NCBI GenBank assembly: GCA_000320605.2
Contig: KB445803.1
Coordinates: forward strand, 316,382 to 380,381
Direction: 5' to 3'
Length of the DNA: 64,000 nt
Source: Gelatoporia subvermispora B
Taxonomy: Eukaryota; Basidiomycota; Agaricomycetes; Polyporales; Gelatoporiaceae
The first letter of the stretch is position 1. Each line of letters starts with the position of its first letter. The notes under the pieces are model-generated. The model saw only the letters and a program-made list of their open reading frames with translations. It had not been told where the DNA came from and ran no database searches. Shown here in pieces: positions 45,810 through 55,439 of this stretch. Made by a program: the position numbers and the translations under genes.

Positions 45810-48378
45810 ATGCTCAGCCTCCTCTCAAAATGCTCTCGATGCCGACATGAAACACTAGTTGCTCAGCTGCGCACGAAGGCTGTGTTTACTCGATCTCGTA
45901 CGGGAGGGAACTCTGCAAAAAACAAGAGAATCAAAGCTTCTCGAGAGCGCGCCACTGAGCAGGCAAAACAGGCTTCGTCTGGAGCTTTGTATGGACCGTC
46001 TTCATACAAGAAGAACGAAGCCGGAGGTTCCCAACATTCTGGGCGACGCTCAGGTGGTGATGACGAACTCCTCGTACTCGTCCGGTCCGGCGATGTATGG
46101 TCTCGCCTCCAGAGGGAGCTGAGAGCATGGACCAAGTCCCCGACAGTGTACAAGATGCTGCAGTCTTTTGGTGTTCCCGTACGCGACCTTGGCGCCCTCC
46201 TGAGTTCCTATTCAAAAGCTATGACGAGCGGGGACGTCCAATCGCGGCTCCAGTACACGCCAGAACAACTCGACCGTATTGCTCACGACCTCTCACACGC
46301 GTTGGGAAGCGCTGACCAGTGGCTATCGAAGATTCTCTTCGAGTGGGCTGCACACGAGGGCACGCATGCGGCACTCGAGGGCAAGGTCGCGGCGGATACT
46401 ATCGCCGTCATGACGGAACTCTTCCGTGCGGCAGACCTTGCGCAACCGTACAGGTTCTACCCCCGCGCACGGATAGGACGGCCGCGGACGGTGATTATGC
46501 ACGTTGGGCCGACCAACAGTGGCAAGACGCACAACGCGCTGCGCGCTCTCGCTGCGGCCAAGACCGGCGTGTATGGTGGTCCTCTTCGGTTACTAGCGGC
46601 GGAGATTTTCGAGCGGCTCAACCGGGGGCAGATCGTTCCCGCAGGAGTCGACCCTAATGCAGATGCAGGAGCGGAACCGGACACGGACAGCACTGTTGAC
46701 GTCGGCGATGCACGCGAGGCGGGGCAGGTGGTGATTCGGAAGACGGGGACCGAGCGGTATGCCCGCACGTGCAACATGATCACAGGAGAGGAGCAGAAGT
46801 TCATGGGTGACGACGTCGGGTTGCTCAGCTGCACGGTCGAGATGACGCCGCTGAACCGGGATTACGACGTCGCAGTGCTAGACGAGATTCAGCTCATCGC
46901 GGATCCGGACCGCGGTGGCGCATGGACGGCGGCAGTGCTTGGTCTCAACGCACGCGAGCTGCACCTGTGCGGCGAGGAGACGGCTGTACCACTCATCCAG
47001 GCCATGCTTCGCGACACTGGCGACCGGCTTATCGTCAATCGGTACCAACGTCTCACCCCACTGAAAGTCGCCGAGACGAATCTAGGTGACCTCACGCAGC
47101 TTGAGAAGGGCGACTGTATTGTGACGTTCTCCCGGAAGGGGATTCTCAACATTAAAAAGCTCGTTGAGAAGGGTACCGGCATGCAGTGCGCGGTTGCGTA
47201 TGGCCGTCTACCACCAGAAATCAGGAACGAACAGGCCGCGCTTTTCAACGACCCAGAAAACAACTACGGGATCCTCATCGGTAGCGACGCGATCGGTCTT
47301 GGACTTAACCTGTATGTCTTTGAATTGTTGTACAAGTCTATTCCCTTACACCTTTGTTTGTAGTAAGATCAAGCGCATGATCTTCGAAAGTGTCAGAAAA
47401 TTCGATGGCAACAAGCTGTCGCCGCTCCCTGTTGCACTGATCAAGCAAATTGCTGGTCGAGCAGGACGCTTCGGGTTGCATTCCGACGATTCTGGAGGTG
47501 TTGTGACGACATTTGCCGAAGAAGACCTGGATATCGTCCGTGAAGCACTTGCAGCGCCAATGGGCGAGCATAAATTCGCGCGAATGAACCTCAGCTCCGA
47601 GATTTTCCGCGCCATCAGCACTGCTCTTCCCCCTAACTCGCCCAGTGCCACCGTTTTGCAAGTCATGCACTACGTGTCGCGCTTACACCCACGCTATAGC
47701 CTCTTTGACATGACACAGGTCAAGAACATCTTCGAATTTATCGATGTCGTCGCACCCGATGTACCGGCCGCGGACCAGATCTTGTTTACCCAAGCTCCCA
47801 CGCCATGGAGAGACCCATATGGCGTCGACATCATTGGTCGTATGATGCTGCGTTATCGGACAGACTTGCGTGTTGATCTGTACGCCTCGCTCCAAGATAG
47901 CACGCTGTGGAACAAATTCGTCGAGGCCGAGGCCATCCAGCGTGGGGACAAGCCGGAGCCCAAGTCATTGGCTGATGTGCTCAACATCCTCGAGTCGGTT
48001 CACAAGGTCGTGACGTTCTACCTCTGGACGAGCTACCGCAAGCCTCTCGCATTCCCGCATATGAAGGAAGGCTTCGACTTGAAGGAGAAGACGGAGCGGC
48101 TCATGGATTGGTGTCTGGATAGGATGACGACTGGCGAGGGTGGCCTTCACAGGAGGACCCGGGATGACAGGATCCAGTACAAGAGTGGAGTGGACGTTCG
48201 TCAAGACAAGCTTCGGAGTGCCTCGGCGACAGCAAGCGAGATGTCCAAGAATAAAGGTGCGATACATGATCTAGTTTGTGATGTTATTGTCGACTTAGTG
48301 ATTCCCCTGTACTGTAGCACCTTCGGCAGTCGCTGCTCACTGAGTTTGACTTTGACAGTACGAGCGCGACCTCAATGA
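45810..48378 (+). CDS. SUV3: SUV3 mitochondrial ATP-dependent RNA helicase
   Basis: The helicase subunit of the mitochondrial RNA degradosome. The N-terminus is rich in Arg/Lys and Ser, as expected for a mitochondrial presequence. Motif I is MHVGPTNSGKTHNAL, followed by GVYGGPLRLLAAEIFERLN. Motif II is VAVLDEIQLIADPDRGGAW, with a DEIQ box instead of DEAD, as in the family. Then come FSRKGILNIKK and ILIGSDAIGLGLNL, and across an intron (from about 47311 to 47363) KIKRMIFESVRKFDG and QIAGRAGRFG (motif VI). The C-terminal conserved part runs through HPRYSLFDMTQV and DWCLDRM. The final exon is uncertain: after SEMSKNK an intron starts near 48260 and several acceptors are possible, giving different short tails. 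Confidence 0.9.
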
Positions 48379-48506
48379 CACCATCACGTGAGTCTTAGCT
48401 CAATTTGGTTTCGATGTTCGAGTTGTTCATTGCACTCGTTGAACTCTCCTCTCGTTCAACTATTCAGGCCGGCCCTCTACATACAATCTCCACAAGTATC
48501 TTTCTA

Positions 48507-49091
48507 ATGTACACCCGCTCCCGCCGCACTATCGCAGCATGGGTCGTCCTGACACTATGCTTAATTCTACTCATCCCACCACTCTACGCTCTCCCAGCGC
48601 GCCGCTTACTTTCTCGCAGGCAATTAGAAACTTCAAGCTTATCTGAAGAGGCTTTTATCGTAGCTAGTAATTCTCAGACTGGAAGTACAGAGCTCGGGCT
48701 TCTGCCGAACCAAGGTCACACACTCCGTCGGGACGCACACAATACAGGCTACTCTAACCCACCACACTATAATTCAAACCGGGATTCCGCTGCCGAGCAG
48801 CTGTACGCTCGCTCTGTGCTGGATGAGAACTACCTCTCCCATGCGGGACCTGTGTCCGAGGACCCGCCTGCTACTCCGGTGTCCACACTGCCAGCTGCCG
48901 CTTTGCCTCCAGGCGCACCTCCTGTTGCACCATCGCCGCCCGTCTTATCTCCCTCCGTCGCGCCCTCTGTGAACCCTCCAGCTCCGACGACAAAATCTAC
49001 CATTAAAAAGCCGAAGAAGCATGGCAAGAAGACGAGTAAGAAATCGGAGCGTACGAAGGAGGAAAAGAGAGGGAAGAAGCATCCGGTGTGA
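48507..49091 (+). CDS. Small secreted or single-pass membrane protein, Pro-rich with Lys-rich tail
   Basis: I do not recognise a family. From the ATG at 48507 the frame encodes about 194 residues. It starts MYTRSRRTIAAWVVLTLCLI, then LLIPPLYALPARR, a basic start and a hydrophobic core that could be a signal peptide or anchor. The middle is Ser/Asn-rich. Residues about 120-165 are rich in Pro, Ala and Val, and the tail is strongly basic with repeated Lys. An upstream in-frame start (48405) would bury the hydrophobic segment. It lies just after SUV3 in the same direction. Confidence 0.55.
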   Translation: MYTRSRRTIAAWVVLTLCLILLIPPLYALPARRLLSRRQLETSSLSEEAFIVASNSQTGSTELGLLPNQGHTLRRDAHNTGYSNPPHYNSNRDSAAEQLYARSVLDENYLSHAGPVSEDPPATPVSTLPAAALPPGAPPVAPSPPVLSPSVAPSVNPPAPTTKSTIKKPKKHGKKTSKKSERTKEEKRGKKHPV

Positions 49092-49295
49092 GCCTCGCAG
49101 TATTGCATGTAATACCCACTGTCCGCATGTAGACTTGCACTACGTCTTGTAGCTATAGATCGCAGATGAGCCGAGATGCCCAAAGTCCATGGAGCTGTCC
49201 ACATACTTGCTATGATCACTTGTGAATCATGATGCAAGATGGTGGACGGGTGCATACCTTGCGGAGACGTTTCGAGTTCGCAGCCGCCAGTACTG

Positions 49296-50069
49296 TCAAC
49301 ACGTTTCTTGCATTCCCTGAGGATCATTGTCGACCCCATGTAGTGTCCCCATCTCAGTCAGAGTTCCCGAGAACAACTCGTCAAAGCTCTGTTGCAGCCC
49401 CAGAGTCTCCAAGGTCATCTCGTGGCTTTGACCATCCACATCGAGGCTCTCCAGCCACTCCTCCATTCTGGTTGTGCCGGTGATAAGCATACTGCGCAGA
49501 CGCGTGCGCTCGGTCTGATTCATCGGCTTGGCGGAGGCGACATCGTCAGGCAAGGTAGGATCGACGCCCATGCGTGCTTCTGGATCCCATGCTTGACAAC
49601 GCAAGGCACACAGCCAGCCATTGTCTAGATCGTTTAGCCAAGAGAGGAGCTGTGAGAGCGTCTCTGCATCTGGCACGTAGCCCGGGATCGCGTTCATTAC
49701 TTCGCCTGTGAGACGCAGGAGTAGCGTGGTGCGCAATGAGGCGGAAGGGTCTAGTGGAGGTATCTGTAGAATAAGAGAGAGAAGTGGATGCGTTGCCGTG
49801 AGGTAGGATGAAAGTGTTGGTAGAGTAGTTGACTCGGGCTGTGAGCTGTGTGCGGTCCGGCTGAACTCGCTGTATACGTCGGATAATCAGGCGAAGTATA
49901 CTGACCGTTTCTTGAAGTTCCGTGTAATCTCAAGCAGCTGATCCTCTAGGTAGTCCACAAGCTTGCGCTCCTGGTGGCTACTCAAGGCAAGGACAGGTCG
50001 CTGAGGCTGCTGGTCAACGGGAGCAGGATCTGCTGAAGTCTCCAGGTCGGCGCCGACAGAAGGTGACAT
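49296..50069 (-). CDS. Conserved-looking protein of unknown function
   Basis: Two exons on the reverse strand (50069-49906 and 49845-49296) give 237 residues. The intron is a good GTCAGT to CACAG, and joining it gives a continuous helical protein: LSSHQERKLVDYLEDQLLEI, KKRSQPESTTLPTLSSYL, HPLLSLILQIPPLDPSASLR, LLLRLTGEVMNAIPGY and ERTRLRSMLITGTTRMEEWL. No signal peptide or membrane segment. It is divergent from the TrpRS gene, whose start lies 214 bases away, so the two may share a promoter region. I could not assign a function. Confidence 0.6.
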
Positions 50070-50282
50070 GGGTCCGAGAAGCAGTAGGATATGTCTGATT
50101 TTCAGGTAGAGGGGGTGAAAGCAAAGTTTTGACGCCCACTGAATGCGGGCTTGTTCAGCAGTACTTTGCGTTCGCGCTAGACGAGTGACGTCGCCTCAGC
50201 CACTGCGAACAAATATTTGTACTGTTGGTGAGTCCGCGCGGAGGCTGGGAATGCTGCCAAAACCACTGTTTGGTGGCTGCAG

Positions 50283-51693
50283 ATGTTCACGCGCTGCTCT
50301 GCTTGCCTCACGCAATGGCGGCACAATGCTCGACAAATTGTCACTAATGCAACGAGTTCTGGTCGCCGAGGACTATCGTCAAGTAACTCTACCTCTCCTG
50401 ACGCGAAACCTCGGGTCGTCTTCTCCGGCATCCAACCCACCGGGATTCCTCATGTACGCTCTGGCCGTCAGCTCGCATCTCAAATCCTGATGTCTCGTAG
50501 CTAGGGAACTTCTTCGGCGCGCTGCTGAACTGGGTCAAACTGCAGAACGATGCTCGTCCGGGAGACAGGCTCATATTCTCGATCGTCGGTTGGCATGCGT
50601 TGACGCTGCCGCAGGACCCGCGAGCTTTGAGTACTGCCCGAAGGGATATGCTCGCGGTCCTTCTTGCCATTGGGCTTGATCCGAAGCGTTCCATCATATT
50701 TCACCAGGATTCGGTCCGTATCCAATCTGCAGCGTTGCATGAATGACACTCATGGGACTGTAGAATCCCAATCATACTGAGCTAGCTTGGATTCTGAATT
50801 GCCTCACACCAATGGGAAAGTTACGCCGAATGACGACGTGGAAGGTATATTGCTTAGCCTTTCGGATGATGCTGTGACCTAACGGGGCGCAAAGTCAAGA
50901 TTGGCAGCTTCGCGCAATGCAAACGACGAGTCCGAGGTCGACGAGTCGTTACTAAATGCTGGTCTGTTCACGTATCCCGTCCTCCAAGCGGCCGATATTC
51001 TGGCGTACAAGTATGGGCTGTCCACATTCTGTCAGAGCGTACATTAACTTCAGGTCGTAATAGAGCGACCCACGTCCCTGTTGGTGAGGATCAGGAGCAG
51101 CACCTCGAGCTTTCGCGTGACCTCGCGGACATATTCAATCGGTCGTTCCATGCAGACGGTCCAACCTTCCCGCTTCCGCAGCACGTCATCAGTAAGCGAA
51201 GTTCTGCATGATCACACTCGATGTACCTTGACCGTCCTCCCTAGCCCCATCTCGTCGTGTCCTCTCCCTCAAGGATCCCTCATCCAAGATGTCCAAATCC
51301 GCCCCTGACGCGAACTCGCGTATCCTGCTCACCGACAGCACGTCTACCGTCAAGAAGAAGATCCGCAGTGCCGTTACGGACTCTATCACTGGCATCACCT
51401 ACGACCCGCAAACCCGGCCGGGCACGGCGAACCTGATCACGATCCTCGCTGCGTGCACGGGCGAGGACACGTTGGCGGTGGCAGCGCGTTATGCGGACAA
51501 AGGCCACGGGGCACTCAAGGCGGGCGTCGCAGATGCGGTTGAAGAGGTGCTCAAGGGCCCGCGGGCGGAGTTTGAGCGCCTGAAGGGAGAACGGGGCTAT
51601 CTAGACATGGTTGCGCGAGAGGGTACGGAGCGGGCCAGGGAGATCTCGGAAGAGACGCTGCGGGGGGTGCGTGCCCGCGTCGGGCTGGTGTAG
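50283..51693 (+). CDS. MSW1: Mitochondrial tryptophanyl-tRNA synthetase, intact copy
   Basis: Charges tRNA-Trp in mitochondria. Six exons (50283-50453, 50501-50713, 50764-50844, 50895-51010, 51064-51191, 51245-51693) total 1158 bases, 385 residues, with every frame preserved. The HIGH-equivalent is [19 protein letters not shown], formed across the first intron. [17 protein letters not shown] and [19 protein letters not shown] follow. The KMSKS loop is [12 protein letters not shown]. The C-terminus carries [20 protein letters not shown] and [19 protein letters not shown]. The first 30 residues are basic and Ser-rich, fitting a mitochondrial presequence. This is the only complete copy; three others in the window are fragments. 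Confidence 0.9.
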
Positions 51694-52180
51694 CCTGCTT
51701 TCAAAGAGCGCGACAAGGATGCAGGAGGTGAGGCATGCGTGCATTGAGAGCCAGATGTACTTCATCCAATGTTCTTCGTCTCCTAGATGATATATGCAAG
51801 TGCACCGTAGCGGCCTGTACACACCGGTATAATGAGCTTACGACATTGTTGGCCTAATCCTGGAGGTGAGGTGCATATATCTCATAACCGGATCTTATTC
51901 AAGAACCGTTACCTACGGAGAACATTTCTCTCGGGCCACTACGGGCGAGTGATGCTCGGCATCGCGCATTCCCATATCGCAGGGTTTTGGTTACATATTT
52001 TTTCTGATATCGGGCACAGATCATCACCCTCGCTCCTAACCCCGGTGGTCTTCTGTCTCGACCTCCACGGACCCCAATGATCGCAGTGTTTAAGTTGCAT
52101 TCCACCCAATCAGCGTGTTTTCCTGATCGAGTTATTCCACGTATGTGCATCGCGCAGGTTCAGTAGAGCACACGAGCGTC
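51694..52180. other. Intergenic, 3' flank of TrpRS
   Basis: The first 100 bases are also present, diverged, behind the TrpRS relic at 21 kb. No gene is supported. Confidence 0.4.
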
Positions 52181-53971
52181 TCAGAAGATTAATGCCGTAT
52201 TGATCGTTCCATCAGGTCGCTGGCGAACAAATCGGATAAATATAAAATGAATATTGCTTGAGTAACTATGAGAATGCTCACCATAGCCTTGAGATTTATC
52301 CAACCTTCCCCCATGTATGCGTCTGCTGTGACGAACTTGAGATCGGCTTCAAACGTCTGGGGATCAAAGGTCCTCTCAACGAGACAGCAAAATTTCGGCG
52401 GGAGCGGGAATGCTTGGGTTATATGTACTGGAAGGTCGCATGGCACATCAACGATGCGCCCACCTATTCCCCGCTCTTTCATGCCATCCGGGCCGTGGCA
52501 TTGGGCGAATCTGACCAAATGTTGGTTGAGGTCGTAAAGTTGCAGGTGCCATTTATCGTCCTTTCCTTCGACCCGTAGCAACTTCGTTCCGCAGACGTCT
52601 TCTACCAAATCCTCGCGATCTCGTAGCAAGTATGTGTCTGTCGCCCAATCTTGCCATTCCCAGATTTTCTTTCCATCGGAGGCTTCTTGGATGAAGCGGA
52701 AGATCGTTGACAAAGGGATCAGGTGACTCAAGGAAAGTTCGCTGGACACTTGTAATCCCACATCAGCGAGGAAATGCTCCCGCCCATATCGAAACGGGAC
52801 GTTGGGGAATTTTGGTTCGGGGCTGCCATAGTCTATCTGGGTGAGATCGATGAACTTCAGCGGGAACTCAGGGTAGCGCAAGATGCAGACGCAATGCGAT
52901 GGGTCCAGTTCCAGAAGATCTTCGAAGGTGAAGGACTCGGGACAGATTTCGATAATGACTAGGCACGGGTGCGTCCTCCATTCTACCTGGTCGTTCGGCC
53001 GGAAGAGCGATGATGATATGAGAGCCTGACAGAAGCTTGCATACTCCAACGCCCCATCCTTCCAGCCACTACTTCATGGGACACAATTATACATCTCAAC
53101 GAGGTTTGCACGATATGAAGAGCGAGAACTTACGAGATGCACTTGCGCAGTTTTCCAGCTGATCACTCGAAGTTGCATCCAGCCATCCAGCTCATCAGGG
53201 GTGTAATCATCGACAAGTGTCAAGTAATCGCCCACAAGGTCGAGATACTCGTGGGGTAGGTGTTCGGGTTCTTGAACTGTCATTATAAATTGCCCTCCTG
53301 TCACATGGGCGCTCCGAGTAGCATCAAGGAGGGAGTCCACCTTCATCGGGATACATCTCCTGCGAGAGGTATGTCAGCGATCCACCGCCGAACCATTTCT
53401 CAGGTACATATCATTCCTCACTTACCACTAAGACGATGCCCTCAGCTGGTTCTACTGAAGGAGAGACGGTCTTCCCCGGGTTGAGTCTTCCTGCGTCAGT
53501 CTGATAATGTCCCGATCGTTGCCAGGAATCCTCCGGATCTCTGACGGTAGCTGCCTGGCCGTTAAGGTTTGGTAGTCGGGCCCTGTCATTTCTACGTGCA
53601 GCCCGTATCGGTATCGGGACTTCGCTCTTGGGTGTTCATCATAATCCCAGCAATAGACCCCTACAATCTGGAGATTCCACCAAGCCTTTTGGTGGTCATC
53701 CGGTAATTCGCCTTTCTTGGCTATTCCGAGCTCGCTGAGAGGATTGTCTTCCATGCAGCTCAACTTCAAGGCCACCCTGTAATGTATCGTAGCATTGCTG
53801 TCGATGATATCATGGAGCGCTTTGTACACCTATTTGATTGCACAATGTTGTGAGACTCCTCAAACACGGTGTGTGAAAGCCGGCACTGACCTGTCTGCAC
53901 GCCAAGATGTGCTCCACGTCGAGCTCTGCGAGCACTAGAAGAGTAAGTTCCAACGGCATCCTGGTCAGCAT
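52181..53971 (-). pseudogene. F-box family copy with three frame breaks
   Basis: Same exon plan as the intact gene at 18852: F-box exon 53971-53891 (MLTRMPLELTLLVLAELDV), second exon from 53829 (CMEDNPLSELGIAKKGEL, WWNL), third about 53360-53140 (LRVISWKTAQVHL), fourth from about 53070 (WLEGWGVGVCKLL onward) and a short last exon ending INTALIF at 52181. The frame shifts near 53510 (the expected AEGIVLVV lies in another frame), again in the third exon after MYPDEGGLPP, and again early in the fourth exon before VEWRTHPCLVIIE. The long fourth-exon frame (52240-53040) is clean. It is either a recent pseudogene or an allele with sequence errors. Divergence from the cluster at 11-21 kb is larger than within the cluster. 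Confidence 0.68.
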
Positions 53972-54860
53972 GTGCAAGTCCCTCCGGAGTCGTGTAGTAC
54001 AATACAGAGCTCACCAACTAGCCTCGCTTTATCGCAATAGTGTGAGAGTTTGCTTCCTTTGCTCACGATCAATGGAAAGTGTGCATCTCGGCGTTTGCCA
54101 TTGATTGACGCATGGCAGGCACATTGCAATCACCCACCTGACCTGATCGGATTCCCTCCGCACAGCAGACCTCGTGTGCACATCCCACCAGTATTCTTTG
54201 TGCTCAGGTGTGACGGTTTATCCACGATTCATCGATAGTGGTTGAGGCAAGGCATTTGCGGCCAAGACATACCTCCCCATGAGCAACTCATGAATATGTG
54301 AGAGTATCAGGCGGCAGCTATGCCCTGCGGCTATCGCGACTCTCTATTCTCATTATTGGACATCTAGTACTTGGGCAGTGGTGGTCCTACATGAACACGA
54401 CGCAGTGGGCGCTGAGCAGCGATGATGGTTTCCGGCGCACCAACCGAAGCCATTCTCTTACCTTTACCTCTGCGACGCGGTTATCTCCTGCATTGTCCAG
54501 GATGACGGGAACTTCGATCAAAAATCGGGGTTAACGCATCCCGGCTTCCGCCATCGATAGTAGAGTCTGAGACAGATCAGCGCAGCGGTGACAACGTCAA
54601 GACAGCTTCATGCTGTGAGCCGCCAATCTGCATCCGCCGGACGAGCTCCCCGCAAGGTAAGTTGTGCCAGTCCGCGCAGAGGTCGCCGAGTTGTACGAGA
54701 TCAAAAGTAGGCAATGTAGACGCGTGAGCACGGAAGAATGCTAGAATGGTGGTGCTATGTTCGCCATAGTCGACAGCGGGACCGTTACAGAGGACAGTAG
54801 AGATGAAGCAGGCCGATGTCGGAGGAGTCTGAGGCACTAACCGCTCGGAGCGTCGTCTAC
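53972..54860. other. Intergenic, nothing recognised
   Basis: No coding frame with similarity to known families. It ends where the TrpRS-derived leader begins. Confidence 0.35.
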
Positions 54861-54864
54861 GGTC

Positions 54865-55200
54865 TCAGCCACTGCGAACAAATATTTGTCCTGTCTGCCC
54901 TGAGGCGCCGAGCGTTTGGTGGCTGCAGAGTCTATCTAACTCCACCCCTGACGCAAACTTGAGCGTCCTCCTAACCAACAACATATCTACTATGACAGAG
55001 GAAGACCGGCAGCGCCGTGACGTCCCCCATCACTGGCACCACCTGCGACCCGCAGACCAGGGAGATCGATAGACGCTGCGTGTGCGGACGCGCGTCAGCT
55101 GGTTTACCCTTTCCTCAAAGAGCGCGACGAGGATGCTGCGCGCACAGAGAGTCAGACGCTCGTCGTTCAGGATCAGGCGGGACCCAGCTGGACACTTTCG
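54865..55200 (+). pseudogene. Internally deleted TrpRS fragment
   Basis: It starts with the leader block TCAGCCACTGCGAACAAATA found at the intact gene, then jumps directly to a damaged KMSKS-exon segment (TPDANLSVLLTNNISTM) and a degraded C-terminal part. The whole catalytic middle is missing. It is followed by a block that also follows the TrpRS relic at 57.8-59.1 kb. Confidence 0.65.
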
Positions 55201-55340
55201 GATGGACGCCCCAACAGTCGATCGTGGATCCCGCGGAGTTCTCATTTGAGCTCATCGTTGTGTGCTTCTGTTTCTTTGACAGGCACTTTTTGAGCGGCCA
55301 AGCTGCATCCGCCGGACGTGCCGGGTCCTGATATGGTATA
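55200..55340 (+). repeat. Repeat block shared with 59060-59275
   Basis: Common phrases are TGGACGCCC, GATCGTGGA.CCGCGGAG, GTGCTTCTGT, CATCCGCCGGACG (copy: CGTCCGCCGGACG) and ATATCCCGTACCAATC. Both copies directly follow TrpRS fragments in the same orientation, so the fragment plus block moved as a unit. Confidence 0.7.
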
Positions 55341-55439
55341 TCCCGTACCAATCGACCCGCACAGATCGAGATCCTGCAGACCACCTCACTTCTCTGGCCA
55401 GCTGCAGCCAGCTGCGGCGACCCCAGCCGCCGGCTCGCA

